The position numbers and the translations under genes are program-made. A DNA stretch of 64,000 bases, from positions 124,001 to 188,000 of the forward strand of contig SUXI01000002.1 of assembly GCA_015060975.1 (NCBI GenBank), in the 5' to 3' direction. Below, in pieces: positions 46,562 through 55,689 of this stretch; the stretch's first letter is position 1, and every line of letters starts with the position of its first letter. The notes beneath the pieces are model-generated. The model ran no database searches, was not told where the DNA came from, and saw only the letters and a list, made by a program, of their open reading frames with translations. This DNA comes from Bacteroidales bacterium (GTDB taxonomy: Bacteria > Bacteroidota > Bacteroidia > Bacteroidales > Muribaculaceae).

Positions 46562-47896
46562 ATGATTATACAAAGAGATATTTTAGACCAACTTGTTAAG
46601 TGGAAAAATCGCACTGACCGAAAACCACTTATACTACAAGGTGCTCGCCAAATAGGCAAGACCACCACTATTCGTGCATTTGGGAGTGACCACTACTCCC
46701 ATATTGCTGAATTTAACTTCGACAAAAACAAAGAGTTGAAACGCATTTTTGAAACGACAAAGGACATAAAACGCATATTGCAAGAATTGTCATATTTCAC
46801 TAATGCTCCTATTTTTGCAAATGAGACACTTATTTTCTTTGACGAAATACAAGAATGTCGCGAAGCCCTAAATGCTTTAAAATACTTCGACGAAGACGCT
46901 CCCGAAATTCATGTCATCGCAGCAGGCTCTTTGTTGGGTGTTGCTCTTAATCGAGAAGGTATGTCATTCCCCGTAGGGAAAGTCAACTTCATTCAGATGT
47001 ATCCTGTTACATTCAAGGAATATCTTCGTGCAGCCGACGAGCAACTTTTTTCTTATGCTGAGAGTATTAACGAAATCGCCCCATTACCCGAAATTATCGC
47101 CATTAAAATGGAAGAACAATATCGGACCTATCAAATATGTGGTGGGCTCCCATATATTACAAGTGCAATGTTGGAGCATCTCGGCATGGAAGTAATAGAA
47201 GAACGATTGCAAGAAATGCTCAACTCCTATTCAAACGATTTTAGTAAACACGTAGAGCAAAAAGATATCACACGCATTCATGAAATTTGGGGTTCTTTGC
47301 CATCGCAACTATCTCGTGAAAATAAGAAATTCATATTCCGAGCCATAAGAGAAGGAGCCCGAGCAAGAGAGTATGAATCGGCCCTTCAATGGCTCATTCT
47401 TGCCGGAATGATATATAAGGTGGTTGTCACCGAAAAGCCTCAACTACCTCTCTCGTTTTACGAAGACACCACTTGTTTCAAAGTTTATATGCTCGACATT
47501 GGTTTGCTTCGCAAACTTTCACGACTTCCGGCTGAAATAATATCTTCGCCAAATGAAATGTTCACCGAGTTCAAAGGTGCCATTGCCGAGAATATCGTAC
47601 TGACATCGCTTCTTGCTCAGAGATTTGACATGCCCCACTATTGGACCCTCAAAGGGAACAAGGCCGAAGTTGACTTTATCGTAAACGACCAACTCAACAT
47701 CTTGCCTATTGAAGTAAAAGCGGCAACTCGCATCAGTGGCAAAAGTTTTGCCGAATATGACAAAAAATACTCCCCACCCTTACGCATCAGATATTCTCTT
47801 AAAAATTTAAAACTTGACGGGAATTTATTAAACATTCCTCTATATTTATCCGACTGGACCCGCCAAATAATAGGGCTACACCCATCCGCGACATGA
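46562..47896 (+). CDS. AAA_14/DUF4143 ATPase, 444 aa
   Basis: The N-terminal AAA_14 domain has the Walker A LQGARQIGKTTTIRAFG and the Walker B LIFFDEIQECREAL. The C-terminal DUF4143 domain has VYMLDIGLLRKLSRL, FKGAIAENIVL and a nuclease-like VDFIVNDQLNILPIEVKAATR (the Glu and Lys of EVK). I prefer the ATG at 46562, just past the repeat copy. The last four codons and the stop lie inside the right copy of the korB repeat, in a different frame, so the natural C-terminus may have been replaced. The role of such ATPases is not known. Confidence 0.85.
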   Translation: MIIQRDILDQLVKWKNRTDRKPLILQGARQIGKTTTIRAFGSDHYSHIAEFNFDKNKELKRIFETTKDIKRILQELSYFTNAPIFANETLIFFDEIQECREALNALKYFDEDAPEIHVIAAGSLLGVALNREGMSFPVGKVNFIQMYPVTFKEYLRAADEQLFSYAESINEIAPLPEIIAIKMEEQYRTYQICGGLPYITSAMLEHLGMEVIEERLQEMLNSYSNDFSKHVEQKDITRIHEIWGSLPSQLSRENKKFIFRAIREGARAREYESALQWLILAGMIYKVVVTEKPQLPLSFYEDTTCFKVYMLDIGLLRKLSRLPAEIISSPNEMFTEFKGAIAENIVLTSLLAQRFDMPHYWTLKGNKAEVDFIVNDQLNILPIEVKAATRISGKSFAEYDKKYSPPLRIRYSLKNLKLDGNLLNIPLYLSDWTRQIIGLHPSAT

Positions 47897-47929
47897 TCCT
47901 CGCCGGCGAAACCTGGGAAGTAAAATAAA
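47885..47929 (+). repeat. Direct repeat, right copy (korB 3' end)
   Basis: This matches 44558-44602 with one mismatch. The ATPase gene ends inside it (TGA at 47894-47896), out of frame with korB. Confidence 0.9.
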
Positions 47930-47960
47930 TAGGAAAAGCAAAACAACTTCTATATGCAAC

Positions 47961-47999
47961 AACGGCATCACTTTTTCGTGATGCCGTTACTATTTTTAT
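47961..47999 (+). terminator. Strong terminator, possibly the original korB terminator
   Basis: AACGGCATCAC (47961-47971) pairs perfectly with GTGATGCCGTT (47978-47988), followed by ACTATTTTT. It follows the right korB repeat copy by 32 bp and may also serve the ATPase. Confidence 0.85.
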
Positions 48000-48005
48000 A
48001 TTTAC

Positions 48006-48839
48006 CTATTTAATAAAATTCTCTATAATTACCTTTGTGTTGGCGGGTGCATCCGTGCCATGTATTTCATATTTAGAGACGCCCATTTCTCCTAACCAAT
48101 TTCCAATTATTGTTTTCAATTTATCATTATACGATGAGTTATTATCTATTTCTAAAAACAACACTTCTAAATCACCCAAATCTTTTGTTTTACAAATCAA
48201 TTGAGGATTAGTTCCATTTAGCACACTTGGCAAAATAAATGACGTCTTATTCCCATCTGTAATTTTACTTTCTTCATGATAAATATATCCATCCGTTAAA
48301 ATTATAAGAATATTTCGATAACCATCTTTTATACATAATGGTTTTACTTTATCTTTGAAAAATCCCCAAATATCACAACCAGGCCACTTATTTTCACTAA
48401 TTGTACAAGAATAAATTTCAGACAAACTTTCATTCACCACCTTTTTCATCTGATTTAATTTCATTTTCTTCTCTCCTATCTGCACTTTTGCTAAGTCATA
48501 TTCTAACTTAGATGCCAGCAAATTGATTTCACTATTATTCGGCTGTGGATAAAAAAATACTTTAAAACAATCATTTCTTTTTATAATCTTATTGTCTACA
48601 ACATTTTTCACAAATAAATCAACGATATTATTCACAATAGCAGTGTCTTTATCGCATTGTTTCATCCCCGAATTTTCATCTTTTAATCGATCTGATAAAT
48701 CTAAGAACACAGAAATATTTAAATGCTTTTTCGAGGCACTTTCAGTACTTTTTTTATTTTCACAACTACATACATTTGTTAGGATTAGGAGTATTATAAT
48801 TCCAGTGAATACTCCCATAAAAATCTTCAACTTTTTCAT
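48006..48839 (-). CDS. vWA-like lipoprotein, 277 aa
   Basis: The N-terminal hydrophobic segment (FTGIIILLILTNVCSCENK) suggests a lipobox Cys. The mature protein opens with LNISVFLDLSDRLKDE, a possible metal-site (MIDAS) strand, and continues with a Rossmann-like NILIILTDGYIYHEES and LEVLFLEIDNN. This is consistent with a von Willebrand type A fold. It is AT-rich and isolated, without visible partners. A short coding remnant lies just upstream. The function is unknown. Confidence 0.6.
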   Translation of the reverse strand: MKKLKIFMGVFTGIIILLILTNVCSCENKKSTESASKKHLNISVFLDLSDRLKDENSGMKQCDKDTAIVNNIVDLFVKNVVDNKIIKRNDCFKVFFYPQPNNSEINLLASKLEYDLAKVQIGEKKMKLNQMKKVVNESLSEIYSCTISENKWPGCDIWGFFKDKVKPLCIKDGYRNILIILTDGYIYHEESKITDGNKTSFILPSVLNGTNPQLICKTKDLGDLEVLFLEIDNNSSYNDKLKTIIGNWLGEMGVSKYEIHGTDAPANTKVIIENFIK

Positions 48840-48848
48840 ACTACAAAT

Positions 48849-48935
48849 TTAATTTGTTAATTCTTTACATAAAGATTCAAATGCTTCTTTTGATTTTGTA
48901 AATGCCACGACAAAATATTCTATCGTAGTAGGTGA
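48849..48935 (-). pseudogene. Possible C-terminal gene remnant upstream of the lipoprotein
   Basis: A minus-strand frame without an ATG reads SPTTIEYFVVAFTKSKEAFE and on to SLCKELTN before a stop, 10 bp ahead of the lipoprotein start. It could be the tail of a lost partner gene. The evidence is weak. Confidence 0.25.
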
Positions 48936-49137
48936 TTATTTATATTTTCTTTCACCTCCGACACCTCAAAGGTATAAAAAATGCTGACGAAAAGAGAAGT
49001 TGCAATTATTTCTTTTTTCGCCAGTATATTTATGCTGTCAATGCACAAATAAGTTTAGTCCATTTTGGGTATATCGCCAATGAAATAAACTAAACCTTAT
49101 TGGGAAATAGCTAGCACATCTACTATTCTCAGAAGTT

Positions 49138-49557
49138 CTACAATAACTCTCCTGGATCATTTGAGAGTATCTTCTCGGCAAAAATACGAGCAGCATAACT
49201 CTCTGGTATCAGAATTTTCTTAATATCCATAGCTCTAAGAATAGATGAGTGTGTTGTATCAAGTGCGCGTGCTATGATATTTTTCACCTTTAGTTCTTTT
49301 AATGAAGCTACGGCTCTTAATGAACCGTCCATACTCTGTCCTATCGCAACGATAACACAATCAATCTCATCCAAAGGCAAGCTCCGTAATGACACTCTTT
49401 CGGTTGCATCCATAATATATGCTAAGTCTATTCTATCTTTAATCTCTTCGATGCAATGCTCATTGCAATCTACTCCGATGACAGAGTGTCCCATATCGGT
49501 GAGAGCGGTGGCAAGGGTACTTCCAAAATTTCCTAATCCTATTACAAGGTATTTCAT
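49138..49557 (-). CDS. TrkA/KtrA-type RCK_N domain protein, 139 aa
   Basis: The N-terminal Rossmann motif LVIGLGNFGSTLATAL and the following acidic residue in VIGVDCNEHCIEEI bind NAD or nucleotide, as in KtrA/TrkA. KtrA proteins are usually about 220 aa with an RCK_C domain. Here the frame stops right after the RCK_N part (ILSNDPGELL), and the sequence beyond shows no RCK_C coding. It lies 14 bp after the trkH/ktrB-like gene and probably gates that K+ channel. Confidence 0.85.
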   Translation of the reverse strand: MKYLVIGLGNFGSTLATALTDMGHSVIGVDCNEHCIEEIKDRIDLAYIMDATERVSLRSLPLDEIDCVIVAIGQSMDGSLRAVASLKELKVKNIIARALDTTHSSILRAMDIKKILIPESYAARIFAEKILSNDPGELL

Positions 49558-49571
49558 ACGAATTCGTTTTA

Positions 49572-51371
49572 TTAGTTTATTATTATATCTTCTTTGGGCA
49601 AACGGTATTTAGGCTGTTCTTTTTGTGGCAGTATGCTCATAAGTACGGTAATGAAACCTATGCGCCCCAAGAACATAAGCACCACTAACAGAACTTTGCT
49701 GATATCGCCTAAAAGTGGTGTAATGCCCAAGCTGGAGCCTACAGTGGAGAATGCCGATACGCTTTCAAACAGCAGGTCAATTGATGGTATGCTCGGATCC
49801 AACAGCAATAGTGCGACATAGAAGAGCGCAATAATACATATTGAGCCAAATACGACGACCAAGGCTCTTCGTATCGAACTGTATGTGATTTCACGATTAA
49901 ACAGTGTTGTAGAGTGTTCACCTTTAATCAGCGACTTTAACGAAGCGAGAGCCACTACAAATGTATTTACTTTGATACCTCCTGCCGTAGATTGCGAGCC
50001 ACCACCTATCCACATCAGCACCAAATATAGTATGATAGTCACTCTCGTAAAATCACTTAGTGAAACGCTGTTAAAACCCGCTGTTCGTGGTGCCACGGCA
50101 TTAAACAGAGACTGCACAATCTTTTCACCAGAAGAGAATGAGGCAAATGCCCCATTCCACTCAAAGAGGGCAATGCCAATAGTTCCAAGGAATATCAGAA
50201 CCAGAGAGGAGTATAGTACAATTTTAGTGTTGATATCGACAATGTGCATATATCGTGACCGCAGCCCGTTCTTTCTGAATACTTTATGCAAGAGTTCTGA
50301 GCCATAATATGAAAGAATCCTTTTTAAACTCATAAGTATAGGAAATCCGATACTGCCCAAAACTATAAGAAGCGAGATTACCAGATAGAAAATGTTATGA
50401 TTGTATAATATCAAATCATTCCCGAGATTCCCTTCCAGCGTGGAGAATCCTGCATTGCAGAATGCTGATACGGAGTGAAAGAGAGAAAAGAATATCTCAT
50501 CTCGGAGGGTCATTTCCATTGTTGAATGAATACTAAGCCATATGACGAGAGAGCCAATTATCTCTATCACGAAAGTAAACCCTAAAACATTTATCAATAC
50601 AGATTTCAGTGATTCGGAACTTGACGCTATCATATTCTTCAGTGAAAACTGAGAATACAATCCGATGCCACCCATGAAAAACAGAGCAAAGAAACTCGTT
50701 ATTGTCATAATCCCCAACCCTCCGATCTGAATCAATAGGGCTATGATTATTTGCCCCTCGGTGGTAAACGTATGTGCAATCTCTACGGGGCTTAATCCTG
50801 TAACACATACTGCACTTGTTGAGATGAAAAGTGCATCTACCACAGGTAGTCGGATATGCTCCAATGTGGAGCGAGGAAGCAAAAGTAACAGAGTACCAAA
50901 GGCTATTACTGTCATAAAACAAACTACAATTAAAAGCGCAGGATTTGTCCTTTTGTTTACAAAGTTTACTATCCATTGCGATATTGTAATCAGCGACAAT
51001 AGACCAATGATGCTTATGATAAAATATTTATGAATCAGCACAGACCATAAGGTAGTGAGAATTTGACTATCCCCGGGCGTAGTAAAAAACTTCGGTAATG
51101 CAGAAGCACAAAGCATAATGCCTAAAATAAGGGTAAATGACATCCCCTTACGCCAAACCTCACTCCAATGAACGATAATCTTATAAGCAAATGATATGAA
51201 ATAGACCCACCAACCAGCGTCATATACCGACAAGATGAACGACATCTCGTGGGCGTCAAGCACGAAACCATAATCAACTATTATGGCTGCGACAACAAAT
51301 ATAGATGTCAGTATAGAGACTATCCTTACAATATAGTCTGCTCTTGAAACAATAGGTTTAAGGTCAATCAT
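49572..51371 (-). CDS. TrkH/KtrB-type potassium uptake protein, 599 aa
   Basis: This is a membrane protein with many helices and the conserved pore segments of the TrkH/KtrB family. Examples are TSAVCVTGLSPVEIA, HSVSAFCNAGFSTLEGNLG, NAVAPRTAGFNSVSL and ESVSAFSTVGSSLGITP, each with the selectivity Gly. The N-terminal extension (about 1-140) adds extra helices. It imports K+ across the inner membrane, gated by the RCK protein encoded 14 bp downstream. The CBS-domain gene lies 29 bp upstream on the same strand. Confidence 0.93.
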   Translation of the reverse strand: MIDLKPIVSRADYIVRIVSILTSIFVVAAIIVDYGFVLDAHEMSFILSVYDAGWWVYFISFAYKIIVHWSEVWRKGMSFTLILGIMLCASALPKFFTTPGDSQILTTLWSVLIHKYFIISIIGLLSLITISQWIVNFVNKRTNPALLIVVCFMTVIAFGTLLLLLPRSTLEHIRLPVVDALFISTSAVCVTGLSPVEIAHTFTTEGQIIIALLIQIGGLGIMTITSFFALFFMGGIGLYSQFSLKNMIASSSESLKSVLINVLGFTFVIEIIGSLVIWLSIHSTMEMTLRDEIFFSLFHSVSAFCNAGFSTLEGNLGNDLILYNHNIFYLVISLLIVLGSIGFPILMSLKRILSYYGSELLHKVFRKNGLRSRYMHIVDINTKIVLYSSLVLIFLGTIGIALFEWNGAFASFSSGEKIVQSLFNAVAPRTAGFNSVSLSDFTRVTIILYLVLMWIGGGSQSTAGGIKVNTFVVALASLKSLIKGEHSTTLFNREITYSSIRRALVVVFGSICIIALFYVALLLLDPSIPSIDLLFESVSAFSTVGSSLGITPLLGDISKVLLVVLMFLGRIGFITVLMSILPQKEQPKYRLPKEDIIIN

Positions 51372-51400
51372 CGATTCAGAACTTTATGAACGATTATCGG

Positions 51401-52426
51401 TTATTTCATCTGTTTTAGCCATTTCTCGCGCGCATACGCCTGCAAATCTACTACCGTATCACTCTCATCGACTATCTCTCGTCCGATGATGGTTTCGATA
51501 ATATCCTCCATCGTTACAACACCCAGAAAACAGCCAAACTCATTCTGTACTTGGGCGATGTGTTCCTTTCGTTTGAGCATCTCTTCCCATGCGACACTTA
51601 CCAAAGTATCCTCATTAAATGATAGTATAGGCCGCTTTATTTCTGCCAACGATTTATCAAAGTCGTCTTCGGCCATCTTCTCAAGAACGGTCTGTTTAAG
51701 GACAAAGCCCGTAATAAAGTCGGGATTGTCGTTATAAACGGGTATTCTTGAAAAAATACCATGCATTTTGTTGGCATGAAATTCCTTCAATTTTGTATTC
51801 TCCGAGGCCGTAATTACCACGGTTCGTGGAGTCATAATCTCATACAGAGCGATACTCTTAAGCTTAAATATGTTTTGAATCATATCACTCTCAGTAGCTT
51901 CAAATACACCCTCCTTTGTACCGACGCTAACCATTGCCGACACCTCTTCTCGACTGACGGATAGAGGTTGCTTTTTTGCAGCTATCAAATTGGTTATAAG
52001 CTCAGAAAACCATACTAAGGGGTATGAAATAATTACTAACCAGTGAATTATCTTTGAGGCAGGCATGGCTAACTGTCGCCAATAATATGAGCCTATGGTT
52101 TTAGGGATAATCTCCGATAGGACAAGTATTAAAATGGTTAATACAACTGAAATGACACCAAAATAGGCTTCGCCAAAGACCTTTACAGCTTCTGCTCCGA
52201 CACCTGCTGAGCCTATGGTATGAGCTATGGTGTTAAGCGACAGGATTGCAGAAATAGGGCGGTCTATATTCTGTTTCTGCTTCATCATAATAGAAGCATT
52301 CTTAGCCCCCTCTCTCTCTTTCATCGTAATAAACGACATTGGTGTAGAGAGCAATACAGCCTCCAACACTGAACATAAAAACGACACAGATAGTGCCAAT
52401 AATAGATATAATATAACTAATTCCAT
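51401..52426 (-). CDS. CNNM/CorC-type DUF21-CBS membrane protein, 341 aa
   Basis: The DUF21 domain (about 1-165) has four hydrophobic helices with SFLCSVLEAVLLSTP and ILSLNTIAHTIGSAGVGA. The CBS pair follows (about 180-310), with IMTPRTVVITASENTKLKEFH and FGCFLGVVTMEDIIETIIG. It lacks the C-terminal CorC_HlyC domain. It is probably a metal transporter or regulator (Mg2+ or Co2+). It lies directly upstream of the K+ genes. Confidence 0.85.
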   Translation of the reverse strand: MELVILYLLLALSVSFLCSVLEAVLLSTPMSFITMKEREGAKNASIMMKQKQNIDRPISAILSLNTIAHTIGSAGVGAEAVKVFGEAYFGVISVVLTILILVLSEIIPKTIGSYYWRQLAMPASKIIHWLVIISYPLVWFSELITNLIAAKKQPLSVSREEVSAMVSVGTKEGVFEATESDMIQNIFKLKSIALYEIMTPRTVVITASENTKLKEFHANKMHGIFSRIPVYNDNPDFITGFVLKQTVLEKMAEDDFDKSLAEIKRPILSFNEDTLVSVAWEEMLKRKEHIAQVQNEFGCFLGVVTMEDIIETIIGREIVDESDTVVDLQAYAREKWLKQMK

Positions 52427-52557
52427 TTACAAATATTTACCGATACATATGCATCGGAATAATAAAAATAATGTTTGATATAAATAATTAAGTTATTACT
52501 ACCAATAAGAAGACCTACAAGAGTTTATGGCAAGCGTATAGTAATGAGTATGGTAAA

Positions 52558-52911
52558 TCAAATAAGGAATGTGCAGAACAGCGTAGACAAATGCCTCGAT
52601 ATTTTAATGGAGCATGTAATAGGTGTAACGATATGCTCCGCCAGCCTCCTAACAGAGTGAGATAAAATCGCAAAATGCGAGTGAGAAGTTCTACTTGAAT
52701 GTTTTTTTACTCTCCTTAGGCAACACTCATCATTGGATTCGTTTTCCGTATCTGCATATTCGGTCATACTATGATGCAAGACTTCTTCTAAGTTCATAAT
52801 GGGAGTGGCTTGAGTACTTAAAATATATTCAAACATTCCACTTTGAACAGAAACAACTATTATTAGTACAGCTGATATTGTTCTTATTATGTTGCACCTA
52901 AAATACTCCAT
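52558..52911 (-). CDS. Small hypothetical membrane-anchored protein, 117 aa
   Basis: An N-terminal hydrophobic segment (RTISAVLIIVVSVQSGMF) is followed by an acidic stretch (EYADTENESNDECC). The basic C-terminal half has several His and Ser residues (KKHSSRTSHSHFAILSHSVRR). There is no recognised domain. The frame is open over the whole region, and no better frame exists here. It could be a small His-rich envelope protein or a chance ORF. Confidence 0.4.
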   Translation of the reverse strand: MEYFRCNIIRTISAVLIIVVSVQSGMFEYILSTQATPIMNLEEVLHHSMTEYADTENESNDECCLRRVKKHSSRTSHSHFAILSHSVRRLAEHIVTPITCSIKISRHLSTLFCTFLI

Positions 52912-53059
52912 ATATTAGTAATGGTAAATCATATGCAAAATTAGTAAAACAGGTGTTAACTGCAATACAATATACATAAATTAACCATTTATTGCACTGC
53001 GTAAAATGTAACGACAGATGCAAAATAACTGATATTCACACACTAACGATTCATTCAGA

Positions 53060-53240
53060 ATCGAGCCCGTACTCTTTCACTCCGGACATATCCACTTTGT
53101 GGCTAAGCCCGGTATCATATTAAAAAGAGATAGATTCTGTAAGAATCTTTAATCAGTGCAAATAATGTATCCTTCAGATACAATTTCAACACTACTCCCG
53201 CCCGTGCATAGCCTCTTTGAGCCAATGCACGGCTACATAC
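53060..53240. other. Structured noncoding gap with three hairpins
   Basis: The gap 52912-53425 has no supported gene. AGATTCT/AGAATCT (53133-53149), TGTATC/GATACA (53168-53184) and CCGTGCAT/ATGCACGG (about 53205-53235) lie in a row. They could be an RNA leader for either side or repeat-derived hairpins. Confidence 0.4.
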
Positions 53241-53394
53241 TAAGCATTACATTCGGCAATTCTCTCACGGAAAACTCACTTAGGGGGCTTGTAGTTTAAA
53301 AACAGGAATCTCATCCGCTTAAATTCAGTGATGGAGACTAATTTTAATATCCTTTTTAATTTTTATCGAACAACAATATTTAAAAATAAATTAT

Positions 53395-53402
53395 TATCTT
53401 TG
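53395..53402 (+). promoter_or_regulatory. -7 promoter element (TATCTTTG) for rfbC
   Basis: TATCTTTG matches TAnnTTTG and lies 23 bp before the rfbC start codon. Confidence 0.6.
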
Positions 53403-53425
53403 TTATTAGTTACAACTAATATCTA

Positions 53426-53977
53426 ATGACTTTTACAGAGCAATACATAAGCGGAGTGTGGATTATAGAGCCAACTCGCCATGGAGACTCTCGTGGATAT
53501 TTCATGGAGAGTTTCAAAAAAAACGAATTTCAAGCACATATAGGAAACGTGGAATTTGTGCAAGACAACGAATCGGTGTCATCGCATGGTGTGTTACGAG
53601 GCTTGCACTTCCAAAAAGGAGAATGGACTCAAGCCAAGTTGGTGAGAGTATCGCGTGGTCGCGTTATCGATGTCATCGTAGATATTCGTAAAAATTCACC
53701 CACATTTGGCAAGCATCTCGCAGTTGAATTGAGCGAGGATAATTGCCGACAACTCTTTGTGCCTCGGGGAATGGCTCACGGATTTATTGTTTTAAGCGAT
53801 GTCGCACAATTCCAATATAAGGTTGACAACGTATATGCCCCACAAGCCGAAGCCACTTTGCGTTTTGACGACCCCGCTCTCAACATTAAATGGCCTTTGC
53901 CTCATGAAGTCCTCAACCTCTCAGAAAAAGACAAAAAAGGATTACTACTTAACGAAATTGAACCTTACAGCGAATAA
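53426..53977 (+). CDS. rfbC: dTDP-4-dehydrorhamnose 3,5-epimerase
   Basis: This enzyme epimerises dTDP-4-keto-6-deoxyglucose in dTDP-rhamnose synthesis. It has PTRHGDSRGYFMESF, the catalytic HGVLRGLHFQ with His, and the active-site VPRGMAHGFIVLSD. At 183 aa it is standard. The other rml genes are not in this window. It is monocistronic and followed by the tRNA-Arg gene on the opposite strand. Confidence 0.96.
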   Translation: MTFTEQYISGVWIIEPTRHGDSRGYFMESFKKNEFQAHIGNVEFVQDNESVSSHGVLRGLHFQKGEWTQAKLVRVSRGRVIDVIVDIRKNSPTFGKHLAVELSEDNCRQLFVPRGMAHGFIVLSDVAQFQYKVDNVYAPQAEATLRFDDPALNIKWPLPHEVLNLSEKDKKGLLLNEIEPYSE

Positions 53978-54024
53978 AAAAATATGCAACCACAATTCTC
54001 TTTAGTTGCATATTCCATAAAATG

Positions 54025-54096
54025 TACTCCGGAGCAGAATCGAACTGCTATCAAAAGTTTAGGAAACTTCTATTCTATCCGTTGAACTACCGGAGC
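54025..54096 (-). tRNA. tRNA-Arg (anticodon CCT)
   Basis: On the minus strand the acceptor stem GCTCCGG pairs with CCGGAGT. The D-arm has GTTCAACGGATAG, the anticodon loop is TTCCTAA (CCT, reading AGG), and the T-arm is AGCAG TTCGATT CTGCT. It has 72 nt and no encoded CCA. It decodes a rare Arg codon. Confidence 0.92.
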
Positions 54097-54151
54097 GTTT
54101 TCTATACATGAACGCCGGCATAATGCCTGCTTTATATTGCAAAGATAACTC

Positions 54152-54643
54152 TTATCGGCGAGATAAGCAAATGAAGCGATAACGCACACCGGTTCTGTCA
54201 TCTGCAACCCATTCGCCCTCTACCTCATTTTCCCATTCTTCATTATTTATTTTAGGAAAGAATGTATCGGCATCGGTGATTTCCGCATCAATTTCAGTTA
54301 GATATATTTTTGATGCAAATTGTAGTCCCATTTTGTATATTTCACCTCCGCCAATGATAAACACCTCATCAGCATCCTTGCACTGCGACAAAGCCTCGTT
54401 TAACGACCCCACCGTTAAGATTCCGTCACGCTCATAATCTTTTTGACGTGTGACAACTATATTTTTACGTCCTGGCAGTGGCCCCTTGGGAAATGACTCA
54501 AACGTTTTGCGCCCCATTATAATGGGGTGCCCCATTGTTATTTCCTTGAATCGACGCAAATCGGCGCTTATATGAAACAACAAATCTCCTTTCCGCCCAA
54601 TGGCATTTTCACGAGCTACAGCAACTATTATTGATATATCCAT
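54152..54643 (-). CDS. folA: Dihydrofolate reductase
   Basis: This enzyme reduces dihydrofolate to tetrahydrofolate with NADPH. It has the N-terminal ISIIVAVARENAIGRKGDLLFHIS, the substrate-site MGRKTFESFPKGPLPGRKNIVVTR and the NADPH motif VFIIGGGEIYKMGL. At 163 aa it is standard. thyA lies 157 bp upstream on the same strand, a natural pair because thymidylate synthesis produces the dihydrofolate. Confidence 0.95.
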   Translation of the reverse strand: MDISIIVAVARENAIGRKGDLLFHISADLRRFKEITMGHPIIMGRKTFESFPKGPLPGRKNIVVTRQKDYERDGILTVGSLNEALSQCKDADEVFIIGGGEIYKMGLQFASKIYLTEIDAEITDADTFFPKINNEEWENEVEGEWVADDRTGVRYRFICLSRR

Positions 54644-54800
54644 TTTACATATCTAAGCAATTCATTACACTCATTTTACATCATTCAAAATGACAAAAAA
54701 AGACATATTGTATTTATCCCTTAAACTTTCTGTCTTTTATGTCATTCTGTCTAAATCCTATCATTCTAAAAAACAGAATAGCACAAGAAAGCATTATGAA

Positions 54801-55595
54801 TTAGACTGCTACAATGCCTTTGATGTGCGGATGTGGGTCATAATCCTCAAGTTTGAAATCCTCATATTTGAAATCGAAGATATTTTTCACATCGGGATTA
54901 ATAACCATTCGAGGCAATTTGCGTGGTTCTCGGCTCAACTGTTCCTTTATTTGTTCAAAGTGATTATTATAAATATGAGCGTCACCAAGAGTGTGCACAA
55001 AATCCCCGGCTTTCAATCCGGTAACCTGCGCCACCATCATAAGCAACAATGCGTATGATGCGATATTAAAAGGAACACCCAAAAATGAATCGGCACTGCG
55101 TTGATATAATTGCAAACTCAACTTGCCATCAGCAACATAGAACTGAAAAAAAGCGTGACATGGAGGTAGATTCATATTAGGAAGATCCGCCACGTTCCAA
55201 GCGCTTACTATTATACGGCGAGAATCCGGATTATTTTTTATAGTTTCTATCACCTCGCTTATTTGGTCAATGTGCGACCCGTTATAATCGGGCCATGAAC
55301 GCCATTGGTATCCATATATATGTCCTAAATCTCCATTCTCGTCAGCCCACTCATTCCAGATTCTCACACCATTCTCTTGCAAATACTTCACGTTAGTATC
55401 GCCTTTGAGAAACCACAACAGCTCATGAATTATCGATTTGAGATGCAATTTCTTGGTTGTAAGCAAGGGAAATCCCTCTGATAAATCAAAACGCATTTGA
55501 TAGCCAAATACACTGCGAGTGCCGGTTCCGGTGCGATCACTCTTATCGACCCCGGCGTCCATTATATGACTGAGCAAATCTAAATATTGTTTCAT
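54801..55595 (-). CDS. thyA: Thymidylate synthase
   Basis: This enzyme methylates dUMP to dTMP with methylene-tetrahydrofolate. It has [19 protein letters not shown] at the N-terminus, GYQWRSWP, the catalytic Cys in [25 protein letters not shown] and the nucleotide-binding FNIASYALL. At 264 aa it is standard. A TAAATTTG element lies 27 bp upstream. Confidence 0.97.
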   Translation of the reverse strand: MKQYLDLLSHIMDAGVDKSDRTGTGTRSVFGYQMRFDLSEGFPLLTTKKLHLKSIIHELLWFLKGDTNVKYLQENGVRIWNEWADENGDLGHIYGYQWRSWPDYNGSHIDQISEVIETIKNNPDSRRIIVSAWNVADLPNMNLPPCHAFFQFYVADGKLSLQLYQRSADSFLGVPFNIASYALLLMMVAQVTGLKAGDFVHTLGDAHIYNNHFEQIKEQLSREPRKLPRMVINPDVKNIFDFKYEDFKLEDYDPHPHIKGIVAV

Positions 55596-55621
55596 TTAAT
55601 ATGGCTGTTTAATTAACATCG

Positions 55622-55629
55622 CAAATTTA
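55622..55629 (-). promoter_or_regulatory. -7 promoter element (TAAATTTG) for thyA
   Basis: Minus-strand TAAATTTG matches TAnnTTTG, upstream of the thyA start. Confidence 0.55.
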
Positions 55630-55664
55630 CGAAAAATCAAGAAACCAAATGGCAATATAAAAGA

Positions 55665-55689
55665 AAAACGCATTATTAAAATGCGTTTT
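55665..55689 (-). terminator. Terminator overlapping the stop of the sugar transferase gene
   Basis: AAAACGCATT (55665-55674) pairs with AATGCGTTTT (55680-55689) around a 5-nt loop that contains most of the stop codon. A T-rich stretch follows on the minus strand. Confidence 0.75.

Larger units (their letters stand above)
44603..47929. mobile_element. Possible inserted segment bracketed by the korB 3'-end duplication
   Basis: The 3.3-kb interval holds a structured palindromic element, two secreted-protein genes and an AAA ATPase gene. It is flanked by 45-bp direct repeats. A hairpin terminator for plus-strand genes follows the right copy. No integrase or transposase is visible inside, so the mechanism of entry is unknown. 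The extent is set by the repeats. Confidence 0.5.

Noticed and set aside
54690-55058. 122-aa plus-strand ORF overlapping thyA
   Set aside because: More than half of it is antisense to thyA, and it has no promoter or recognisable motif.
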